From: Devosia sp. LC5
GTDB lineage: Bacteria; Pseudomonadota; Alphaproteobacteria; Rhizobiales; Devosiaceae
Reading direction: 5' to 3'
NCBI RefSeq assembly: GCF_000735585.1
Contig: NZ_JNNO01000046.1
Span: 102,478 to 166,477, forward strand
Length of the DNA stretch: 64,000 nucleotides
Every line of letters starts with the position of its first letter. The stretch's first letter is position 1. Of this stretch, positions 58,868-64,000 are shown one piece after another. Both the position numbers and the translations under genes were made by a program. The notes under the pieces were generated by a model. That model was not told the origin of the DNA, ran no database searches, and worked only from the letters and a program-made list of their open reading frames with translations.

Positions 58868-59268
58868 TTTTAGCGTTCAGTAGACCTCATCCTGAGCTTG
58901 TCGAAGGACGAGGTCGTGGCGTGATAGCTGATCGGTGGCACGACCTCGTGGTTCGACAGGCTCACCATGAGGTCTGCTCCGAGCTTTGCGGTGCCAATTA
59001 AAACTGCCCCGTTTTGGGCCGCTTTTCCCGCGCAAAAGCGGGATTTTGTTAACGGACTGTTAACGTTGGCGGGCCGATCATCCACAAGAGATTGCCGTCC
59101 TCCTGCTGCCGCGCGTCCCCTGAATCAGTGGGGCGGTGTAGGGTCAAATCATCAGGACGATTCGTAAGCCTAGTGCGTGCGGCCAGTTCCTTGAGTACCC
59201 GAAATTGTGTCGGCCCCATCGCGGGTCGCATGCCTCGAACACACGCGTTGCCAGGACGAGAATCGTCA
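58868..59268. other. Non-coding stretch with repeat D and YbjN promoter
   Basis: This stretch of 401 bases contains the family D palindrome (58882-58975) and an AT-richer block with TTAACGGACTGTTAACG at about 59047, which reads as a short inverted TTAAC/GTTAA repeat. The rest, upstream of the YbjN gene, shows no gene I can support. Confidence 0.6.
58882..58975. repeat. Palindromic repeat, family D copy 1
   Basis: The arms AGACCTCATCCTGAGCTTG and CAGGCTCACCATGAGGTCT face each other across a pair of inner arms (GACGAGGTCGTG and CACGACCTCGTGG). The other copy is at 60818-60910 in the same orientation. Confidence 0.75.
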
Positions 59269-59769
59269 ATGTCACTCCTTCAAGTCGAGCCGGATCGCGT
59301 CGTCCACCCGGTGGACATTATCGAGCATATCGCTTCGATCAACGACTGGAGCTTCGAACGCCAGGACGCGGACGAGATTTCCATCTCGGTGCGGGGCGGC
59401 TGGAGCGACTACCATGTCTCGTTCAACTGGATGGAAGACCTGGAGTCGCTGCACATCGCCTGTGCGTTCGACCTCAAGGTGCCCGAGGGGCGGCGCAACG
59501 AGATCAAGCAACTCATTTCGCTGATCAATGAGCAATTGTGGATCGGGCACTTCGACATCTGGAACAAGGAAGGCGTGGTGCTGTTCCGCAATTCGCACCT
59601 GCTGACCGGAGGCGCTGAAGTGTCGCCGCAGCAATGCGAGGCGCTGCTGCGCTCGGCCACCGATAGCTGCGATCTCTATTACCAGGCGTTCCAGTTTGTG
59701 GTGTGGGCGGGCAAGACGGCTGCCGATGCACTGACCCATGTGATGTTTGAAACGGTTGGCGAGGCATGA
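59269..59769 (+). CDS. YbjN-domain protein
   Basis: A 166-residue protein of the YbjN/type III secretion chaperone-like fold: VVHPVDIIEHIASINDWSFERQDADEI, WSDYHVSFNWMEDLESLHIACAFDLKVPEGRR and ESLHIACAFDL strands, with AFQFVVWAGKTAADALTHVMFETVGE at the C-terminus. It is seen upstream of proC in many alphaproteobacteria; the function is unknown. It overlaps proC as ATGA. ATG 59269 is chosen; an upstream ATG at 59230 is possible. Confidence 0.85.
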   Translation: MSLLQVEPDRVVHPVDIIEHIASINDWSFERQDADEISISVRGGWSDYHVSFNWMEDLESLHIACAFDLKVPEGRRNEIKQLISLINEQLWIGHFDIWNKEGVVLFRNSHLLTGGAEVSPQQCEALLRSATDSCDLYYQAFQFVVWAGKTAADALTHVMFETVGEA

Positions 59770-60590
59770 GCGTGTCCTTGCGCGATATCGGCCCGGTCAT
59801 GCTGGTTGGTGCCGGCAAGATGGGCCTGGCCATGGCCAAGGGCTGGCTCAGTGCCGGATTGCCGGAGAGCAATCTGATATTGGTTGATCCTTCTCCGAGC
59901 GAAGATGCCAAGGCATTTGCCGGGGATTACGAGTTGCAGATTTATGCCGAGGCCAGTGGGCTCTTGCCCAATGTGCTGGTGCTGGCGGTCAAGCCGCAGA
60001 TCATCGATGGGGTGATGGAGCAGCTGCAGCCGGTGGTTGGGCCGCAGACGCTTGTCCTGTCGATTGCGGCGGGCATTGATAGTGCGCGGCTGGCGCGCGG
60101 GCTGGGGACGGGCCGGGTCGTGCGCACCATGCCCAATACGCCGGCGCAGATCGGCAAGGGCATTACCGGGGCGGTGGCTGCCGCCGATGTGACGGCAGCC
60201 GACAAGGCGAACGCGGATGCGCTGCTGGCGGCATCGGGGCAGGTGGTGTGGCTGGCCGATGAAGGCGATATCGATGCGCTGACGGCGGTTTCCGGATCGG
60301 GTCCGGCCTATGTGTTCAACATGGTCGAGGCGCTGGCGGCGGCTGGGGAACAGCAAGGGTTGCCGGCGGCCATGGCCATGCAATTGGCGCGGCAGACGGT
60401 GATTGGCGCCGCGGCGCTGATGGAGGCCGATCCGGCGCCGGCAGCGGTGTTGCGGCAGAATGTGACTTCGCCCAAGGGGACGACGGCTGAGGCTTTGGCG
60501 GTGTTGATGGCCGATGACGGGCTGGTGCCGCTGATGACGCGGGCTGTTGCGGCGGCAAGGAAGCGGAGTGAGGAATTGGGGCGGGGTTGA
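59766..60590 (+). CDS. proC: Pyrroline-5-carboxylate reductase
   Basis: ProC reduces pyrroline-5-carboxylate with NAD(P)H in proline synthesis. The 274-residue protein has the Rossmann motif MLVGAGKMGLAMAKGW (about 12-27) and the C-terminal dimer motif GSGPAYVFNMVEALAAAGEQQGLP and ENVTSPKGTTAEAL-like QNVTSPKGTTAEALAVL. It overlaps the YbjN gene by ATGA and is followed by repeats E and D. Confidence 0.94.
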   Translation: MSVSLRDIGPVMLVGAGKMGLAMAKGWLSAGLPESNLILVDPSPSEDAKAFAGDYELQIYAEASGLLPNVLVLAVKPQIIDGVMEQLQPVVGPQTLVLSIAAGIDSARLARGLGTGRVVRTMPNTPAQIGKGITGAVAAADVTAADKANADALLAASGQVVWLADEGDIDALTAVSGSGPAYVFNMVEALAAAGEQQGLPAAMAMQLARQTVIGAAALMEADPAPAAVLRQNVTSPKGTTAEALAVLMADDGLVPLMTRAVAAARKRSEELGRG

Positions 60591-60602
60591 GCGCTCTGCT
60601 CT

Positions 60603-60780
60603 TCCTTCTCCCCTTGAGGGAGAAGGTGCCCGAAGGGATACCGAATTCGCGAAGGCGAATTTCGGTTGGGATGAGGGGTCTCTTTCTGCGTTTCTGGCAT
60701 GGGAGGGCGCAGAACCCCTCACCCCGATCATTCTTCTGGACGAAGAATGATCGGTCCCTCTCCCTCAAGGGGCGAGGGGT
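60603..60780. repeat. Palindromic repeat, family E
   Basis: The outer arms TTCTCCCCTTGAGGGAGAAGG and CTCTCCCTCAAGGGGCGAGG pair, as do the inner GGGATGAGGGGT and ACCCCTCACCCC. A nested hairpin CCGATCATTCTTC...GAAGAATGATCGG lies at 60724-60754. It is a widespread style of rhizobial repeat. Confidence 0.7.
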
Positions 60781-60817
60781 GGCTCCGTGGGTGGGGCAAC
60801 TTCTCGGCACTCTCAGT

Positions 60818-60910
60818 AGACCTCATCCTGAGCTTGTCGAAGGACGAGGTCGTGGCACTCGCTCCTCCACTCGCTCGACCTCGTGGTTCGACAGGCTCAC
60901 CATGAGGTCT
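60818..60910. repeat. Palindromic repeat, family D copy 2
   Basis: It nearly matches 58882-58975 at both ends (AGACCTCATCCTGAGCTTG and GGCTCACCATGAGGTCT); the central part differs (ACTCGCTCCTCCACTCGCTC). Confidence 0.75.
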
Positions 60911-60928
60911 TTGGGAGTTAGGGCTAGC

Positions 60929-61447
60929 TTACAATCCGCCCGTCAAATTCAGCCGATCCAGCACAGTCCGATCACCCGGCTCGACCATGCCGACCAGGAA
61001 CCGCCGGACGATGCGGGCGGCTTCGGGGGGGAGGGCGGCGATGGAGGCGTCGATGCGGCTGGCCTGGGAGGCCGAGAGGGTGGAAAAGAGCTGGCGGCCT
61101 TTGTCGGTGGCGAAGAGCAGGCGCTGGCGGCGGTCGGAATGGCCGGTTTTTTGCTCGATATAGCCGTTATCGATCAATTGGCGCAGTACGCGGGCCAGGC
61201 TCTGCTTGGTGATCTTGAGGATGTCGAGCAGATCGGCCACCGGCATGCCGGGGCGCAGATTGACGAAATACAGCACCCGGTGGTGGGCGCGGCCAAAGCC
61301 CTGGCGCTCGAGCAGGGCATCGGCATCGCCGGTAAAATCCCGGTAGGCAAAGAAAAACAGCCCCATAATATCGAGCGGGAGCGCGTCGCGATCGATCTCG
61401 GTGAAATTTATGTCAGCTATGTTGACATTTTTTTGGTCTGCTGCCAT
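60929..61447 (-). CDS. MarR-family transcriptional regulator
   Basis: A 172-residue winged-helix protein: DFTGDADALLERQGFGRAHHRVLYFVNLRPGMPVADLLDILKITKQSLARVLRQLIDNGYIEQKTGHSDRRQRLLFATDKG (about 37-118) is the classic MarR core with the wing DRRQR. ATG 61447 has a GGAA eight bases upstream. It is divergent from ilvE, which it might regulate; the 140-base gap shows no clear operator. Confidence 0.9.
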   Translation of the reverse strand: MAADQKNVNIADINFTEIDRDALPLDIMGLFFFAYRDFTGDADALLERQGFGRAHHRVLYFVNLRPGMPVADLLDILKITKQSLARVLRQLIDNGYIEQKTGHSDRRQRLLFATDKGRQLFSTLSASQASRIDASIAALPPEAARIVRRFLVGMVEPGDRTVLDRLNLTGGL

Positions 61448-61587
61448 TGTATTTCCATCAGGACGCCAATCAGTCTTATCCCAAAGCCTTTGTGGTTTGC
61501 CAAGGGCTTGGGCCTGGGGCATGATCGACGCCAAAAGCGCCGGGCCGTTGTGGCCGGACGCGCAATCAATGGATGCGGGAGAGGATC

Positions 61588-62478
61588 ATGGCAGGCGTGC
61601 CAATGGACCAGCGTGAAGGCTGGATCTGGTTTGACGGCGAGTTCAAACCCTGGAAGGACGCAAAGATTCACGTGCTGACGCATGGGCTGCATTATGCCAG
61701 CTCGGTGTTTGAGGGCGAGCGCGCCTATGGCGGGGAAATCTTCAAATCGCGTGAGCATACCGAGCGGCTGATCCGTTCGGGCAAGACGCTGGATTTCACC
61801 ATTCCCTGGTCGGTCGAGCAGATCGAAGAGGCCAAGCGGCAGGTTCTGGAAAAGAACGGCCTGGTTGATGCTTATATTCGTCCGGTCGCCTGGCGCGGCT
61901 CGGAAGAGCTGAGCGTTCCGGCCCGCAATAATACGGTGCATCTGGCAATCGCTGCCTGGGTGTGGCCGAGCTATTTCTCGGTCGAGGAAAAGCTCAAGGG
62001 TATTCGGCTCGAATGGAGCAAGTGGAAGCGCCCGTCGCCGGAGACCATTCCGTCCTCGGCCAAGGCGGCCGGTCTTTATATGATCTGCACGCTCTCCAAG
62101 GACGCGGCCATGGCCAATGGCTATGCCGATGCGCTGATGCTGGACTATCGCGGCTATGTGGCCGAGGCCACGGGCGCCAATGTGTTCTTCATCAAGGGCA
62201 AGGATATCACCACGCCGACGCCCGATTGCTTCCTCAACGGCATCACGCGGCAGACGCTGATCGACCTGGCCAAGCGCAACGGTTTCACCGTGACCGAGCG
62301 GCATATCATGCCGGAGGAACTGAGCCAGTTCGACGAGTGCTTCCTCACCGGCACGGCCGCGGAAGTGACCCCGGTCAGCGAGATCGGCGAATTCAAGTTC
62401 ACGCCGGGCGAGGCTTGCCGGACGCTGATTGATGCGTATTCGGCCGAGGTGCAGCCCAAGCGGGCGGCGGCGGAGTAA
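61588..62478 (+). CDS. ilvE: Branched-chain amino acid aminotransferase
   Basis: IlvE is a PLP enzyme making Leu, Ile and Val from their keto acids. The 296-residue class IV fold has DAKIHVLTHGLHYASSVFEGERAY (about 24-47), the PLP Lys159 in TIPSSAKAAGLY, and DALMLDYRGYVAEATGANVFF with CFLTGTAAEVTPVSEIG. GAGAGGATC directly before ATG 61588 supports the start. A strong terminator lies 23 bases after the stop. Confidence 0.94.
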   Translation: MAGVPMDQREGWIWFDGEFKPWKDAKIHVLTHGLHYASSVFEGERAYGGEIFKSREHTERLIRSGKTLDFTIPWSVEQIEEAKRQVLEKNGLVDAYIRPVAWRGSEELSVPARNNTVHLAIAAWVWPSYFSVEEKLKGIRLEWSKWKRPSPETIPSSAKAAGLYMICTLSKDAAMANGYADALMLDYRGYVAEATGANVFFIKGKDITTPTPDCFLNGITRQTLIDLAKRNGFTVTERHIMPEELSQFDECFLTGTAAEVTPVSEIGEFKFTPGEACRTLIDAYSAEVQPKRAAAE

Positions 62479-62501
62479 TTTTTGCCATTGTGAGTTCAGG
62501 A

Positions 62502-62531
62502 GGCCGGGTGGAAGCCCGGCCTTTTGTTTTT
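62502..62531 (+). terminator. Rho-independent terminator of ilvE
   Basis: A 7-bp GC stem GGCCGGG with CCCGGCC and a six-base loop is followed by TTTTGTTTTT. Confidence 0.85.
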
Positions 62532-62576
62532 GCGGGGTGTGGGGACGCTTGGTGGTTGGGGCTTGATGGTCAAGCC

Positions 62577-62676
62577 ACCACGGTTCTCCCTCGGGCTTGA
62601 CCCGAGGGTCTCCCCCAGCCCGGCACAAGCGGCGAGTGGCCCTCGGGTCGAGCCCGAGGGAGAGCCGTGGGTGGGA
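62577..62676. repeat. Palindromic repeat, family B copy 2
   Basis: It is a match to 7579-7676 in the opposite orientation: CGGTTCTCCCTCGGGCTTGA at one end, GAGCCCGAGGGAGAGCCGTG at the other, and a centre CCCGGCACAAGCGGCG that is the reverse complement of copy 1. Confidence 0.75.
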
Positions 62677-62712
62677 TAGCATTGAGGCGCACAACAGCAC
62701 CGCAGGCCAAAA

Positions 62713-63159
62713 CTACTCCCATCGCGCCTTAGCTTTATCATCAGCGGATTTGGCTTCGACCCAGTGCTCACCCTGCGCCGTTTGCTCCTTCTTCCAGAAG
62801 GGGGCGTCGGTTTTGAGGTGGTCCATGATCAGCTGGGCGGCGTCGAAGGCGGGCTGGCGGTGGGCGGAGAGGGTCATGACCTGCACGATCGGCTCGCCGG
62901 GCTGCATCGGGCCATAGCGGTGGATGATGGTGACGTCGGCCAGGTGGAAGCGCGCGGCGGCGGTGGCAGCCAGGCCGGTCAGTTGGTTGATGGCTAGCTC
63001 GGGATAGCAGTCTAGCGTCAGGGTCAGAATGGGATCGTCGGGCAGGGAGCGGACGAGGCCGGTAAAGGTCACGGCGGCGCCGGCGGCAGCACCGCGGGCG
63101 ATAAAGGCGTTGGATTCGGCGCCGGGATCGAAGGGGTCCTGGGTGACGCGGATATCCAT
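62713..63159 (-). CDS. moaE: Molybdopterin synthase catalytic subunit
   Basis: MoaE, with MoaD as sulfur donor, converts precursor Z to molybdopterin. The 148-residue protein has GAAVTFTGLVRS (about 29-40), HRYGPMQPGEPIVQVMTLSAHRQPAFDAAQLIMDHLKTDAPFWKKEQ (about 80-126) with the catalytic Lys in FWKKE, and GEHWVEAKSADDKAKARWE. It starts one base after the moaD stop. Confidence 0.95.
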   Translation of the reverse strand: MDIRVTQDPFDPGAESNAFIARGAAAGAAVTFTGLVRSLPDDPILTLTLDCYPELAINQLTGLAATAAARFHLADVTIIHRYGPMQPGEPIVQVMTLSAHRQPAFDAAQLIMDHLKTDAPFWKKEQTAQGEHWVEAKSADDKAKARWE

Positions 63160-63160
63160 G

Positions 63161-63412
63161 TCAGCCGCCGGTCATGGGGGGGAAGAGGGCGACGGTGTGG
63201 GCGCCGACGAGGGAGGTGTCGTGCTGCACCAGTTTGGCGTTGATGGCGGCCTTGATGAGGCTGCGTTTTTCGAGCGCAAGAGCGGCGGCTTCGTCGCGGC
63301 CCGCCAGCCAATCGAGCAGGCCTGCAATGGTGGTGACTTCGGGGGGCAGGGTGACGTCTTCCTCGCCCTTGTTGAGGCGTTCACGCAACCAGGCGAAGTA
63401 GAGGATTTTCAT
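63161..63412 (-). CDS. moaD: Molybdopterin synthase sulfur carrier subunit
   Basis: MoaD carries a C-terminal thiocarboxylate. The 83-residue protein has the ubiquitin-like fold (MKILYFAWLRERLNKGEEDVTLPPEVTTIAGLLDWL) and ends in the necessary GG (LFPPMTGG). ATG 63412 overlaps the pgsA stop as ATGA; the frame opens further but without sense. Confidence 0.93.
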   Translation of the reverse strand: MKILYFAWLRERLNKGEEDVTLPPEVTTIAGLLDWLAGRDEAAALALEKRSLIKAAINAKLVQHDTSLVGAHTVALFPPMTGG

Positions 63413-63975
63413 TTGGCGTCGCCCGACAGATGCGGCCAGCTGGCGCGGAGATATTGCCAGCCGGTCCATAGGGTCAGGATGCCGGCGGCCCAGAGCGCGA
63501 TGTCACTGACCAGGCCCAGGCCGGGCAGTATGGGTTCGGCCAAGACGATGGCGAGGGCCACCAATTGCACGGTGGTTTTCCACTTGGCGAGCTTGCTGAC
63601 CGGCAGGACCACTGCGGCATTGCCGAGGAATTCGCGCAGGCCGGGGATGAAAAACTCGCGGAACAGGATGGCGGTGGCGGGGATCATGTCGAGGGCGGAG
63701 AGGCTGCCATCCCAGGCCAGTGCGGCGATGAGGATGCCGACGAGGAGCTTGTCGGCTATCGGGTCGAGCATGCGGCCAAGGGGGGAATATTGATCCCAGG
63801 CGCGGGCCAGGTAGCCATCGAGCCAGTCGCTGGCAGCGGCGAGGATGTAGAGGATCAGCGCAACGATGCGCAGCGCGGTGCTGCCTTCCATCACCAGGGC
63901 TACAATGGGGATGATCGCGAGAATGCGCGCGATGGTGATGAGATTGGGAACGAGCAGGAGCGGGTTTCTGGCCAT
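63409..63975 (-). CDS. pgsA: CDP-diacylglycerol-glycerol-3-phosphate 3-phosphatidyltransferase
   Basis: PgsA makes phosphatidylglycerol phosphate in the inner membrane. The 188-residue protein has about five membrane segments and the CDP-alcohol phosphotransferase motif from D-G at LDGYLARAWDQYSPLGRMLD to PIADK (D-G-x2-A-R-x8-G-x3-D-x3-D, about 52-74). It is the first gene of the pgsA-moaD-moaE unit in this window; its ATG lies 25 bases inside the window edge. Confidence 0.94.
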   Translation of the reverse strand: MARNPLLLVPNLITIARILAIIPIVALVMEGSTALRIVALILYILAAASDWLDGYLARAWDQYSPLGRMLDPIADKLLVGILIAALAWDGSLSALDMIPATAILFREFFIPGLREFLGNAAVVLPVSKLAKWKTTVQLVALAIVLAEPILPGLGLVSDIALWAAGILTLWTGWQYLRASWPHLSGDAK

Positions 63976-64000
63976 GGGGGGACAGAACAGGATAGGGGCG

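Larger units (their letters stand above)
60591..60928. other. Repeat-filled gap between proC and the MarR gene
   Basis: Almost all of these 338 bases are repeat sequence: family E at 60603-60780 and family D at 60818-60910. The genes on both sides run into it, so it holds the convergent 3' ends. No gene is seen. Confidence 0.65.

Overview
The window is GC-rich chromosomal DNA from an alphaproteobacterium of the Hyphomicrobiales (Rhizobiales). A Devosia-like genus is my best guess, judged from protein style and gene neighbourhoods and not from a database search. Supporting signs are the alphaproteobacterial petABC order, an agp-type alpha-galactoside locus like that of Sinorhizobium, an Omp25/31-type outer membrane protein, an Alx/TerC protein, TRAP and GH4 systems, and many GC-rich palindromic intergenic repeats. 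There is no rRNA, CRISPR array, prophage or recognisable transposase. The two tRNA genes are tRNA-Leu(CAA) and tRNA-Arg(CCT).

Layout. 1-5.2 kb: hemF and trmL (minus), then petABC (cytochrome bc1), a small ORF and apt (plus). 5.3-9.1 kb: a GFA-family protein, a VOC protein, an Alx/TerC membrane protein, a small secreted protein and two MaoC-like proteins. 9.2-20.3 kb: carbohydrate island with an AraC regulator divergent from a GH4 glycosidase, then a long minus-strand operon (large family-5 binding protein, two permeases, tandem ATPase, GH4 alpha-galactosidase) facing a second AraC regulator. 20.3-21.9 kb: a lone gene coding a PD-(D/E)XK nuclease fused to a probable PUA/EVE-like domain, beside palindromic repeats; this is the best candidate for an accessory or defence gene. 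21.9-27.5 kb: ychF, dsbB-like, DUF72, an OmpR-type two-component pair and a porin-like protein. 27.7-34.7 kb: tRNA-Leu, small envelope and stress proteins, a TetR/SDR divergent pair, an HxlR-AAC(3) operon, a D,D-carboxypeptidase, TusA and a CAP-domain lipoprotein.

34.9-44.8 kb: TonB-dependent receptor, then a Cache-domain histidine kinase with a LuxR-type response regulator next to a three-gene TRAP transporter whose large permease carries an odd Pro/Ala/Ser/Phe/Gly tail, then a Gfo/Idh/MocA oxidoreductase and a GntR/FCD regulator. 44.8-50.5 kb: tRNA-Arg, a lipoprotein, the argJ-GNAT-mutT-flp run, and a translationally coupled M48 protease and thermonuclease pair. 50.5-58.5 kb: pth, rplY, an ECF42-type sigma factor with three YCII/DGPF paralogues, prs, and the coupled lgt-MTase-pgeF operon. 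58.6-64 kb: ubiK, YbjN-proC, a MarR regulator, ilvE, and moaE-moaD-pgsA.

Most adjacent same-strand genes overlap by an ATGA or GTGA, which also fixes many starts. Several genes need TTG or GTG starts. At least five families of intergenic palindromes are present. One of them (elements at 21874, 29097, 29686 and 53682) repeatedly ends exactly on the stop codon of a neighbouring gene.
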